A stretch of DNA of 64,000 nucleotides, from NCBI RefSeq assembly GCF_000209165.1, contig NC_009042.1, positions 558,001 through 622,000 on the forward strand, read 5' to 3'. A program made the position numbers and the translations under genes. The notes below the pieces were generated by a model. The model searched no databases. It had not been told where the DNA came from and was given only the letters and a program-made list of their open reading frames with translations. Of the stretch, positions 49,912 through 59,211 are shown in pieces (within the stretch, counting starts at the first letter, position 1; each line of letters begins with the position of its first letter). The DNA comes from Scheffersomyces stipitis CBS 6054. Lineage: Eukaryota > Ascomycota > Pichiomycetes > Serinales > Debaryomycetaceae.

Positions 49912-51480
49912 CTAAGCTGCGGCTGCCGGAGCTACTTTAGCGAGCTTGGCCTTCTTCTTTTCAATACTGGCCCGTATCTCAGCTATCTGCTCTTCCAACT
50001 CTCTATTCCTATCAGCAAACTCTTCATTGGCCTTTATGGTGTTCTTCAAGTTCTCTTTCATAGTCAAATGCTCGTATTTTTCTTGAAGTGTATCTCTGGT
50101 AGTTTGTAAACGAAGCTTTTCTCCTACGGCTCTATCCAAGTCTACAGTGTAGGATTCACTCTGGCCCAAGATCTCACCATGGGTTATTCTCAAGTTCTCC
50201 AGTTGACGATTCAACTCGTTTATCTTGATAAGCAAGTCGTCGTTGACCTCCCGCAAGTTCATCAACTCATTATTGTTGCGGTTCAACGAGTTGGCTGTCA
50301 TCAAATGGTACTCGTTTTCAAACTTGATTACATTAGGGTCCTGCTGTAATACTTGTAAGATTTCAAAGTTCAAATCACTGAAAAACTCATTGGAGTTGAT
50401 GAATTCGTTTAATTCGTCGCCTTCAAGTTCGGCTATCTTGTCTTCATTTTCTGCGAATGCCCATGCCAATAAACGAAGAATAAAGTCGAAACCATGAAAC
50501 ACTATAAAATCGAGGATTATCAAAAGCTTCTCGGGCTCAAACTTGTCCTGAAAGAAAGTGAAGAGAACCTTCTTGTACATCGACTCCAAGTTGATGCCCT
50601 GGATGCTAATGTACTTGAAGAGCACAGAATTGTAGTCCTCCAACGTCCTATTGATCTTGTAGAAGAGCTCCTCCTTGATGAGAAACGAATATAGTTTGTT
50701 CAACTTAAGAAGCACATAGAGCATCTCCTCGCTACTTAGGTTGGGTATTGATTCTACGACTTTACTGATGGATATAATAAACTGGTTAGGTGGTAAGTGA
50801 GTTGTCGCCTCATTCTCGCGTCCAGGACTGGTGTTCACATCTATAGAACCAGAGCTGTTCATTTTGACTGGGGCCTTTTCGTTCGTGTAATAGTTGAAAA
50901 CACGGATGATGTCCTTCAACCGAGCGTCCAATTTTAGACTCTCGATCAAACCTTCTTGTTCCTTATTGATCTCGGCGTATCTTGCCTTAGTAACGAGACT
51001 TTCGTAAGTCTCTTTGTGGTGGATTTTGTATCTGATCTGAAGCGTTTTGAGATACACCAACGACCGCAAATTCTCGGGAATACCGCTAACAAGATGGTTA
51101 TCTAAGTCGTTGATCCGTCTTTCACGTATATACAGATTGCTGTAGTCTTCAATCAAGTTGTGCCAGAATTGCACCACTTCATCTTTCTCATCATTTACAA
51201 GGTCAGATAACCTTTGTTTCAAGTTTTCGCTGCCAATGGCGCCGCCAACAGTAAACAAGTCAGAATTCTCATTCATCTGTGGCAGCCCGTACAATTCGTC
51301 TTGTCGAATGACCGAAATTGTCAGCAACAGGTCGGAGTACGTGTAGCTCACTGGCACTTTAGCTGGTGTCTCGGTATTGACCGGTTCTCGTGGCGGAAGC
51401 TCGGGTGGAACCGGCACTTGCGGTTCTGATTCAGTCTCTACGCTCTTGCGAGGAGGTAAGGGAGGCAATTCTTCAGACAT
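49912..51480 (-). CDS. Degenerate TBC-domain protein (Gyl1/Gyp5-like)
   Basis: 522 aa. The N-terminus is Pro-rich with PPLPPRK and PPELPPREP, likely SH3 ligands. A TBC-like helical domain spans about residues 60-380: GIPENLRSLVYLKTLQIRYKI (family start: G-I-P-x-x-x-R-x-x-x-W), LPPNQFIISISKVVESIPNLSSEEMLYVLLKL, and KFEPEKLLIILDFIVFHGFDFILRLLAWAF. The Arg-finger motif IxxDxxRT and the Gln-finger YxQ of active Rab GAPs are missing. The C-terminal ~120 residues form a coiled coil. This layout resembles Gyl1/Gyp5, which act with Rvs167 in polarised exocytosis; the poly-Pro start fits the Rvs167 SH3 partner. Exact ortholog uncertain. Confidence 0.6.
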   Translation of the reverse strand: MSEELPPLPPRKSVETESEPQVPVPPELPPREPVNTETPAKVPVSYTYSDLLLTISVIRQDELYGLPQMNENSDLFTVGGAIGSENLKQRLSDLVNDEKDEVVQFWHNLIEDYSNLYIRERRINDLDNHLVSGIPENLRSLVYLKTLQIRYKIHHKETYESLVTKARYAEINKEQEGLIESLKLDARLKDIIRVFNYYTNEKAPVKMNSSGSIDVNTSPGRENEATTHLPPNQFIISISKVVESIPNLSSEEMLYVLLKLNKLYSFLIKEELFYKINRTLEDYNSVLFKYISIQGINLESMYKKVLFTFFQDKFEPEKLLIILDFIVFHGFDFILRLLAWAFAENEDKIAELEGDELNEFINSNEFFSDLNFEILQVLQQDPNVIKFENEYHLMTANSLNRNNNELMNLREVNDDLLIKINELNRQLENLRITHGEILGQSESYTVDLDRAVGEKLRLQTTRDTLQEKYEHLTMKENLKNTIKANEEFADRNRELEEQIAEIRASIEKKKAKLAKVAPAAAA

Positions 51481-52013
51481 AGTTTACTTTGTTCTGGACT
51501 GAAAATGAAGAAACTACCAGAAGAGTTATTTATTCTTAATTCCTAAGTACATATTTTAGTTACAGAATAATAAATAGACTTGCGAGGAAATGCGCGCGAT
51601 TACGTAGCCTGATGAAAATGGGGGTATATACAGTCCGTGATTTTTGATCCTCATATATAGCGATTCTCCTTGGATAAAACTCTTCTCTTAGTTTAATTAT
51701 GAAGAAGTTAATAAGTAAATTCAATACCCATGGGCTCTTGCTGGAATCAAGTATTCCCCAATATCTTCAGAATTCGCCGTAAGTTTTTTCTGTGTACTTT
51801 TTATGGAGCTCGATCTGGCCCTAGCATTAGTGTCACGTGAATTTCTACAAAAGTATAACCTCTTTATGAGTAGAATACAGTGTTACAAGCTACTCTATGT
51901 TGTGTTAGTTTGTCTTCATGAAATGCCGATGTTATGCTGTATGCTGTATGCTATATGCTATATGCTATATGCTATGTTATGCTGAAAAATTTGGTTTGTA
52001 GGATGTAGTTTAT
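51481..52013. other. Promoter of TBC-like gene / ULP2 3' region
   Basis: 533 bp. It holds a 28-codon frame ending in a GTAAGT donor-like sequence (51699-51782), a CACGTG (51834-51839) and 7 bp repeats (51931-51983). No firm gene. Confidence 0.5.
51931..51983 (+). repeat. 7 bp TATGCTR tandem repeat
   Basis: About seven units of TATGCTG/TATGCTA type, intergenic. Confidence 0.85.
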
Positions 52014-55000
52014 CTACTTCAATTTGCGACGTTTGCTTACTATTTCCTTTGTGGGCAACTTCAGCTTCGAACGAATCGCTGGCGATAACTCCCCATCTGA
52101 AACAATCTCTAGATCCGAAGAAGCGGCCGAACTAACGTCCTCAATGACTTGCGGGACTGCCTCAATCACTTCTGATATTGAGTCTGTTACCTTCAATGGA
52201 GTAGTTTGCACTCTTCTAGGCGTTTGGGGAGATTTGGTTGAAATCGCCAATTGAGAAACACTCTCGTTGATATCGTCTGAGTCGTAGAGCGAAGGTGACA
52301 GAATAGCTCCTCTTTGAATGCTGTCTTCTACGTAGCTATCCTGGATTTTAAACTCCTTATTCTTTGGCCGAATAGCCTCGTTTTCAGGGACACGGTATTC
52401 ATCGATGGCTGTCAATACCTTCTGGAATGAAGATGCTACTCTTTTGTCTTGTTCTTCCAAGTGCTTTAAGCTACGAATTTCGCGAGAAATTATAGCAAGT
52501 ATGGTGCTATCGAGTTCTCTGTTCTTCTTGTTGAAGTTCTCGTTGAGAAAACGAATGACAAATGTAGGCAACACATCGGTTGAGAAATGTTTCCGGAGAC
52601 TATCATTGATCATCAGCTCCCCATTAGAAGGAGACTGTTTCAGGAACGACCGAGGATCTAAAGTGTTGGGATACTCATTAGAAGAATTGACATCGATTGA
52701 AGAAAGTGCGCCGATTGAAGAATTAACACTAACTTTGCCATCAGTACTATTCTCAGTTTTATCTCTTACACTTCTAACTTCTACATTACTTCCTTTGTCG
52801 ACATTACCTCCTTTGTCTACATTTCCTCCTTTGTCGACATTTCCTCCTTTGTTGACATTACCTCCTTTATCGGCATTGTCTGCTCTGTTTGCTGCTCTGG
52901 CTGCTCTGGCATCTCTGTCGTTAGCATGGAACTCTATCACCTCCAAATCATCGTCTGAGAGCGCATCTTGATTTACTTCGTCCAGCAAGTCACTCTCGCC
53001 TACAATTCTATCCTTGTGTAACTCAAGCAATTTAGTAATCAACTGCTTTCTCATACCGTTTCTTTCTTCGGCCAAAAACAACGACCGTGCCGTACGGGTC
53101 AGATACGAACCTCTCCATAATTTCTCACAAAGAGAAATATCTCCTAGCCATTTTCGGACGTTGTAGATCACATGTATTCCACAATCATTGAAGTTGTTCT
53201 GTTTGGGCACTTTAGCTGTTACGACCCTGATCTGAGCCTTGACTATGTCTACATTATATTTTTCCTTGCAATAGTCTATGATGAACCGTTTCAAAGGAAC
53301 TTTGATTTGGTTGTGCTGTTGACCCAACGAGTCGAAAACAAAGATCTCTGCCCGGGAAGTTGGGACGGCTTTGGCGTCTACAGGTTCTTCATCAAAGTCT
53401 ATGTGCGAGTTTGCCGAGTGGCTTACACCACCTACTTCAGATGGCTCCTGTGAACTGCCAGAAGAGTCTACAGAGTCTTGTTCGTCTTCCTGACTATCGG
53501 GAACTTGAATAGTGGCCTTCTGATTTTGCGCTCCTTTTAACAACTCAGGTAATCCTCTTATGATGGAACAGTACCAATGGGCATGTTCGTTGATAGGGAT
53601 AATGACATATGGATATGACATGAGGTCGACTTTACTGAGCCATCGCTTGATATTACCGTAGTAATCAGGCGAATCTTGAGTGGCAGATTTGGACATCAAC
53701 TTAGTGAAGAAAAATGAGTTGAATGCATAGACTTCGTTCTCTCGCACACGGCGTTCTTTGATAGCTCTGTCGATTTCATATTGAATAAAGAAGTCAATGA
53801 TGGTATCATTGATCCATTCATTGTTGTAGAGTGTCTTGAAGTCAGAATAAGCTATTTTGAATACGTTATTGTTGGCAAAGGTGTATTGCAAGTCTGGTGA
53901 AAACGACTTCGGAGTCTCTCGAATAACGGGAACTTGAACTTTTTGCAAACTTTCGCTATTCTCAGACTGATCCAATCGCTTGAAATCAAAATGATCACTG
54001 GTTTTTGATCTCGTAGCTCGTTGTCCATCACCAAAGAACTTCTTGGGTGAAATCTTGTTAATGTTGAACAACGAGCTCAATCTACCAGGCTGCTTTTTAT
54101 TGGCATTGTTGGCCATATTCGTCCGCACTATGTCTAGATCATCCCTCGTCATTGTTACGTCGGGTTGTACGTTCCACCGCTGGTGCTGGCGAAAATTGTC
54201 TCTGAACTCGTCATCTTCCAAGTCGTGGTTGGCTATCCAATAGCTGCCAGTGCCAGCGATACGGAGTACAACTGCATATTCAGCAAACTTGATCCATTGA
54301 AGCTGGTCTTCGCCATGAATTACACTGAATTCTACGATCTTGCCATAACGTGTGAGAAAGATATACTCGTTGTTGGCAGAGATATGCAACTTTACTAAGT
54401 GCAGAGCTTCATCCTGACCTTCTATTTCTAGTGAAGACAAACTCATAGTAACTCGCGGCTTCTCGTCTATCAGACTGGAGCTACGATTAACCACATTGCC
54501 GAATATATCTCTGAGTTGCGGTAACTGTTTGTTAGAATCAGGCGAACTCTTAGCACTAATATTCTTATCACTACTAATTACATTTGTAGATTCAGATTCA
54601 GACTTTTCCAACGGCAAATTCACAGCAGAAACCTGAATTGCGTCATCTCTTGGTATTCCTACAGTTCTTGGACTGGGAATACGGACTGGCTTTGTTTTTG
54701 TTTGTGCAAAAATTGAATGAGAGCTACTTATGTGAGAATTTGAAGTATAATGAGAATTTGATTTTGAATGTGAGAGTTGATCGAGCTTACCTCTGATGGC
54801 CGATGCTCGGTGCAATTTGCTCAGCAACTCTTTGGCTAGTGGGGATTTAGGCGATGTTGGGCTTCGTCTTGTCACAAGATGACTTCTTGGAGAGATGCGG
54901 GACTTGTCTGTGAGTTTGTTCATGGGCTTGATGCCTCCCCCAAGATGACTCGAGGTTATAAGTGAAGTGCTGCCGGATCCAGAAGTTCCGGACTTGATTT

Positions 55001-55070
55001 GGACCGTCTTGGGGCGACTGGTGAGCGACCGAAAGTCCTTCGAGTGAAGACTCGAACGCTCGGAACTCAT
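52014..55070 (-). CDS. ULP2: SUMO-specific protease Ulp2
   Basis: 1018 aa (yeast Ulp2 1034). Nuclear cysteine protease of family C48 that trims poly-SUMO chains. The catalytic domain lies at about residues 405-660: His498 and Trp499 (EHAHWYC), Asp580 (FVFDSLG), Gln624 and Cys630 (KQNNFNDCGIH). About 60 acidic, Ser-rich residues separate His and Asp, as in Ulp2 rather than Ulp1. The long N-terminus is Ser/Lys-rich with a folded part near 200-285. The C-terminus carries a repeat of GGNVDK (about 740-770) and a possible SUMO-interacting VIEFHANDRD region. The frame is open further upstream but begins with TTG, so I chose the ATG complementary to 55068-55070. Confidence 0.93.
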   Translation of the reverse strand: MSSERSSLHSKDFRSLTSRPKTVQIKSGTSGSGSTSLITSSHLGGGIKPMNKLTDKSRISPRSHLVTRRSPTSPKSPLAKELLSKLHRASAIRGKLDQLSHSKSNSHYTSNSHISSSHSIFAQTKTKPVRIPSPRTVGIPRDDAIQVSAVNLPLEKSESESTNVISSDKNISAKSSPDSNKQLPQLRDIFGNVVNRSSSLIDEKPRVTMSLSSLEIEGQDEALHLVKLHISANNEYIFLTRYGKIVEFSVIHGEDQLQWIKFAEYAVVLRIAGTGSYWIANHDLEDDEFRDNFRQHQRWNVQPDVTMTRDDLDIVRTNMANNANKKQPGRLSSLFNINKISPKKFFGDGQRATRSKTSDHFDFKRLDQSENSESLQKVQVPVIRETPKSFSPDLQYTFANNNVFKIAYSDFKTLYNNEWINDTIIDFFIQYEIDRAIKERRVRENEVYAFNSFFFTKLMSKSATQDSPDYYGNIKRWLSKVDLMSYPYVIIPINEHAHWYCSIIRGLPELLKGAQNQKATIQVPDSQEDEQDSVDSSGSSQEPSEVGGVSHSANSHIDFDEEPVDAKAVPTSRAEIFVFDSLGQQHNQIKVPLKRFIIDYCKEKYNVDIVKAQIRVVTAKVPKQNNFNDCGIHVIYNVRKWLGDISLCEKLWRGSYLTRTARSLFLAEERNGMRKQLITKLLELHKDRIVGESDLLDEVNQDALSDDDLEVIEFHANDRDARAARAANRADNADKGGNVNKGGNVDKGGNVDKGGNVDKGSNVEVRSVRDKTENSTDGKVSVNSSIGALSSIDVNSSNEYPNTLDPRSFLKQSPSNGELMINDSLRKHFSTDVLPTFVIRFLNENFNKKNRELDSTILAIISREIRSLKHLEEQDKRVASSFQKVLTAIDEYRVPENEAIRPKNKEFKIQDSYVEDSIQRGAILSPSLYDSDDINESVSQLAISTKSPQTPRRVQTTPLKVTDSISEVIEAVPQVIEDVSSAASSDLEIVSDGELSPAIRSKLKLPTKEIVSKRRKLK
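52783..52872 (-). repeat. 18 bp in-frame tandem repeat in ULP2
   Basis: Five 18 bp units encode GGNVDK-type hexapeptides, with one Asp-to-Asn and one Gly-to-Ser change. Confidence 0.95.
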
Positions 55071-55816
55071 GGGCTTGATATACGTAAAGTTGTAGGTGAA
55101 GTTACAAGTGGAGCTGTTGTAGATCAATATAAGTTATGGCATGCGCGAAAGTGAGACTTGAGGAGAAATAGTGAGGATAGTGAGAATAGCGAAGAATAGC
55201 GACAAATTGTGAGAAATAGCGACAAAAAGCCAGGCAGCTTTAGGGAGGAACTGCGAAAAACAGCAAGCGACGCGTAGAAATAGTGTGGAAATTAGAGGGA
55301 AAATAGAGACCTGGCGAAAATTGAATAATGAAAATAGAACAGATTTTGCTAGTACTGAAGCTCCACATACTCATAAAGTTAACTCAGCCAATTTGGAAAA
55401 GTTTTGCTTGTTCTATTCATAATCTACCTTATGTGTATTTGTTGCTGAAGAATTGAAGAAACTCACGTGACTTAATAGGAAATTTTATATACCGTACAAC
55501 AATATCAGCAGTTTGCAAGTAAGTGAAAGGTTGGCTATTGAGGAGAAAGAACGAAGAGGAGCTATGGATATAGATCTGGACCATATGACTAAATGAACTT
55601 GGATAACTACAGTACAAAGTATGCTATGGTTGTGTAAACTTAATACAAACATTGTTCGTATATTTTTGTCACGTGTAGTTTTGTCACGTGTCAGTGGCAA
55701 CACTCGAAATCGAATATTTAGATTAACGTAATGAATATTGAAATATCTAGAATTCAATCCTGACGAATTATTACCGATTTCTTTTACTTTTATTCCCATT
55801 TCACTCAATTCACACC
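55071..55816. other. Divergent promoter region ULP2/RPT2
   Basis: 746 bp. The ULP2-proximal part has at least five AATAGYGA motifs (55165-55232). The RPT2-proximal part has three CACGTG boxes (about 55464, 55670 and 55685). No gene seen. Confidence 0.55.
55667..55702. promoter_or_regulatory. Paired TTTTGTCACGTGT boxes and PACE-like site upstream of RPT2
   Basis: Two TTTTGTCACGTGT elements 15 bp apart, centred about 140 bp before the RPT2 ATG. AGTGGCAAC directly after resembles the Rpn4 site GGTGGCAAA with two mismatches. The binding factor is unknown. Confidence 0.45.
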
Positions 55817-57142
55817 ATGGGACAAGGACCATCGGGAATGCCTGGAGGCGATGGCTTCAACAAAAAGAAAGACGACAAGAAAAAAGAAAAGCCCAAGTAT
55901 GAACCTCCCGTAGAATCCAAGTTTGGCAAAAAGAGAAGAAAGGGACCCGACACCGCTGTGAAATTGCCTTCAGTATATCCCAACACTAGATGCAAATTGA
56001 AGCTCTTGAAGTTGGAAAGAATCAAAGACCATTTGCTTTTGGAAGAAGAGTTTGTGACCAATCAGGAAGCTTTCCAGCCTACTGAGGCTAAACAAGCCGA
56101 AGAAAGGGAGAAGGTAGATGAACTTCGTGGCTATCCAATGTCTATTGGGACTTTGGAAGAAATTATTGATGATGACCATGCCATTGTTTCCAGCACAGCA
56201 GGATCTGAGTACTATGTATCGATTATGTCGTTCGTAGACAAGGGCTTGTTGGAGCCTGGCTGCTCTGTGCTTTTGCACCACAAGACTGTATCTGTTGTGG
56301 GGGTCTTGCAAGACGATGCTGATCCTATGGTATCCGTGATGAAGTTGGACAAGAGTCCCACGGAGTCGTATGCCGATATCGGTGGTCTCGAATCCCAAAT
56401 CCAGGAGATCAAGGAGGCAGTAGAGTTGCCGTTAACCCACCCAGAGTTGTATGAAGAAATGGGTATAAAACCGCCTAAGGGTGTCATTTTGTATGGTGCT
56501 CCGGGTACGGGTAAGACGTTGTTGGCGAAGGCTGTAGCTAACCAGACCAGTGCGACGTTTTTGCGTATTGTAGGCTCAGAGTTGATCCAGAAGTACTTGG
56601 GTGATGGTCCTAGATTGTGTAGACAAATTTTCCAGATCGCTGGGGAACACGCTCCCTCCATCGTTTTCATTGATGAGATCGATGCCATTGGTACAAAGAG
56701 ATACGAATCGACATCAGGTGGGGAACGTGAAATCCAGAGAACAATGTTAGAGTTGTTGAACCAGCTAGACGGGTTTGACGATAGAGGAGACATCAAGGTC
56801 ATTATGGCCACCAACAAGATCGAGTCATTGGATCCAGCGTTGATCAGACCTGGAAGAATTGACAGAAAGATCTTGTTTGAGAATCCCGATGCTAACACGA
56901 AGAAGAAGATCTTAACCATTCACACGTCGAAGATGTCCTTGGCTGACGATGTCAACTTGGACGAGTTAGTTACTTCCAAGGACGACTTATCTGGAGCTGA
57001 TATCAAGGCCATTTGTACGGAAGCTGGTTTGTTGGCGTTGAGAGAAAGAAGAATGCAAGTCAAGGCTGACGACTTCAAGTCAGCCAAAGAGAGAGTACTC
57101 AAGAATAAGGTGGAGGAGAACCTTGAGGGGTTGTACTTGTGA
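55817..57142 (+). CDS. RPT2: 26S proteasome regulatory ATPase Rpt2
   Basis: 441 aa AAA ATPase of the proteasome base (yeast Rpt2 437). Gly2 in MGQG is the conserved N-myristoylation site. A coiled coil and OB fold cover residues 55-165. Walker A is GAPGTGKT (227-234), Walker B is IVFIDEID (282-289), and the arginine fingers are in RPGRIDRK. The C-terminal Leu-Tyr-Leu is the HbYX motif that opens the 20S gate. Identity to yeast Rpt2 is obvious throughout. No in-frame CTG codon occurs in the gene, consistent with the CTG clade. Confidence 0.98.
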   Translation: MGQGPSGMPGGDGFNKKKDDKKKEKPKYEPPVESKFGKKRRKGPDTAVKLPSVYPNTRCKLKLLKLERIKDHLLLEEEFVTNQEAFQPTEAKQAEEREKVDELRGYPMSIGTLEEIIDDDHAIVSSTAGSEYYVSIMSFVDKGLLEPGCSVLLHHKTVSVVGVLQDDADPMVSVMKLDKSPTESYADIGGLESQIQEIKEAVELPLTHPELYEEMGIKPPKGVILYGAPGTGKTLLAKAVANQTSATFLRIVGSELIQKYLGDGPRLCRQIFQIAGEHAPSIVFIDEIDAIGTKRYESTSGGEREIQRTMLELLNQLDGFDDRGDIKVIMATNKIESLDPALIRPGRIDRKILFENPDANTKKKILTIHTSKMSLADDVNLDELVTSKDDLSGADIKAICTEAGLLALRERRMQVKADDFKSAKERVLKNKVEENLEGLYL

Positions 57143-57523
57143 TGCATAGATTAGTTTACTAATGAATACGATACTATAGCATAATGTTGTAATAGCTGTT
57201 AATAGATATTGGTAGCAGAAGTTTTCGTAATTTGCATAGGTACTATTTGTGCTCATACTGTGCCTGGGTCCTCTTTTATATAGTGAGGATATACCATTAG
57301 CATAGTCTGGTGGTAAGCCCAGAAAGTTTTATCAACACTATAAAAATACAACTTATTTACTTTTGACACCGCATTTAGCTAGTACAATTAGCAAAATATT
57401 GGTTCGGTGTCTATTGGTTGCGAAATAAGTATTTAAAATCTTGATACAGTACAGAAGAACTGAAACTTTTCACTTTTTTTGACCATCTCAATTTCCATAA
57501 AACCACCATACTCCATATACCTC
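57143..57523. other. Intergenic region RPT2 to RNase III-like gene
   Basis: 381 bp, AT-rich; RPT2 3' UTR then promoter. Nothing else recognised. Confidence 0.5.
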
Positions 57524-59065
57524 ATGTTACAGAGGGCCCTGCTATTTAGAACCATACGACGAGTTCATCCCAATACGCTGCTAACAATCTCCGAATTTTC
57601 AGATCGGAATGTCCACACAAAGGTTAAAAGAACCAAAGGGTTCAAGTTTCAAGACATTCGTTCACCTGCCAGAATTCAGAGTGGATATGATCTCATAGAA
57701 GAGAATTTACACGAGTCATCTCGCGAAGCTCCTCAGTATGCCTCTTTGAACGCATTGCCGACTCTCTTGTACCGTAAACGGTTTGAGAAACTGGCGAAAG
57801 TCCATGAATTCGAATACGGCCCAGAACTGCCTCTCTTCACTGCTGAGCAAGTGTATCTTCGATTTTTCAAAGGAGAACGCGAAGTTCTTCCACCTATTGA
57901 TCTAAACAAGACGAATTTCTTGGATATTGTCCAGCAGCGGTATCTCGATTTCAATGATCATGTCGACTTTGTACGGGTGTCTCATTCTGTGGAAGTTCTT
58001 GGAAGATCTATCATGAGAGAAGCCATCTACAGGCAAGCAATGTACCAATACTTCAGACCGAAGACTTTTTATGTGACAACCATAAAGAGCTTGTCTAGTA
58101 AATACCCTATAAATTCACATAGCTTATACTTCGACACGAATACCAACTCGTCCGAAGTAGCTGCGATGCGCAAGTTTTTCAGCTTCACCAAGTATAGGGC
58201 TCTATCACTCCTCCATGTCTATGTGGGAATGAAATACTTAGAAAATCCTTCTGAGATTGACCAATTTACTTCGCGCCTTATAGCAAGTGTGGTCAGGAAG
58301 CAACGAAGACTCGGCGGGAAGCCTTCCAAAGATGTCTACGATGTTAGTCAGTTTGTGAATTCGTTCAGAGACGATTTTCTCACCAACGCCAAATCTGCCA
58401 CTACAAATTACAGAACTGTAAATCTGGCTGTGGTCTTTCGAAATACCTTTAGACCACGCTTGTTCCCAGACTCGGGGAGGTTGCCTCCCATTCCGACATT
58501 CACCAATCCTCTGCTCAGCAACCTTCTTCTCAATATCGCTCTTATAAATCCTCATTCACAGGTTCTCATGCTAGGGGACAATAAAAATGTCATATCTTCT
58601 GTAGCAAAGAAGTTAGATAGACTTGGAGACCTCGTAATGCGAAGGCTAATCATGGAATATCTCTTTTCCAACAATAACAAGCGCAGCGGACTCCTCATGG
58701 ATTTCCATTTCCTCAACTCCAATGTCGTGTACGGAAGACTCACAGAAGTCCTTTGTCTACATAAGGGATTACAAAACAAGGAGCACCAAGAGGAACTATT
58801 GCATGATGTGCGGAGCAACATCAACTTTAAGAAATTCTATGAGAGATTTGGCGATTTCTTTGAAAGATTAATTGCTGTTCTATATATGGATGATAGACAT
58901 AAGGTACGTGAATGGGTGTTTGCTGTCATGGATGTGGTTACCAGTACCATTACCAAAGAATCAGAGAATGGAGCTATCATATTGGAGAAGGAGAGATTTG
59001 TCGACTTGGTGGAGAAATACGGATTCCACGACGAGCGTGCACCAAACTTCACCTTCAAGGCATAA
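57524..59065 (+). CDS. Putative mitochondrial protein with RNase III-like motifs
   Basis: 513 aa from the first ATG at 57524; a longer frame would start with TTG at 57479. MLQRALLFRTIRRVHPNTLL is a strong mitochondrial presequence. I do not recognise the protein as a named family. Two segments resemble the RNase III signature ERLEFLGDxxL: SVEVLGRSIMREAIYRQAMYQYF (about residues 155-178) and KKLDRLGDLVMRRLIMEYLF (362-381). The second is followed by RFGDFFERLIAVLYMD (442-457), like the GDxxEAxxGAxxxD motif. The usual acidic residues are kept in the second copy (Asp365, Asp369, Asp444, Glu447) but not in the first. PIPTFTNPLLSNLLLN just before also fits. It may be a mitoribosomal mL44/mL57-like protein or an RNA processing factor. 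It is convergent with SLX8. Confidence 0.6.
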   Translation: MLQRALLFRTIRRVHPNTLLTISEFSDRNVHTKVKRTKGFKFQDIRSPARIQSGYDLIEENLHESSREAPQYASLNALPTLLYRKRFEKLAKVHEFEYGPELPLFTAEQVYLRFFKGEREVLPPIDLNKTNFLDIVQQRYLDFNDHVDFVRVSHSVEVLGRSIMREAIYRQAMYQYFRPKTFYVTTIKSLSSKYPINSHSLYFDTNTNSSEVAAMRKFFSFTKYRALSLLHVYVGMKYLENPSEIDQFTSRLIASVVRKQRRLGGKPSKDVYDVSQFVNSFRDDFLTNAKSATTNYRTVNLAVVFRNTFRPRLFPDSGRLPPIPTFTNPLLSNLLLNIALINPHSQVLMLGDNKNVISSVAKKLDRLGDLVMRRLIMEYLFSNNNKRSGLLMDFHFLNSNVVYGRLTEVLCLHKGLQNKEHQEELLHDVRSNINFKKFYERFGDFFERLIAVLYMDDRHKVREWVFAVMDVVTSTITKESENGAIILEKERFVDLVEKYGFHDERAPNFTFKA

Positions 59066-59211
59066 TTTATAGATGAATAACGAATATAAAGAAACATATT
59101 TTCCTGAAGTTGTAAAATTTAGAGATTGTAGAATTTCGAAATCGTAATGCATTAGTGTGGTTAGAATTACTATGTACTATATATGATTGTCTATCAAAGA
59201 AGAACCTCTTA

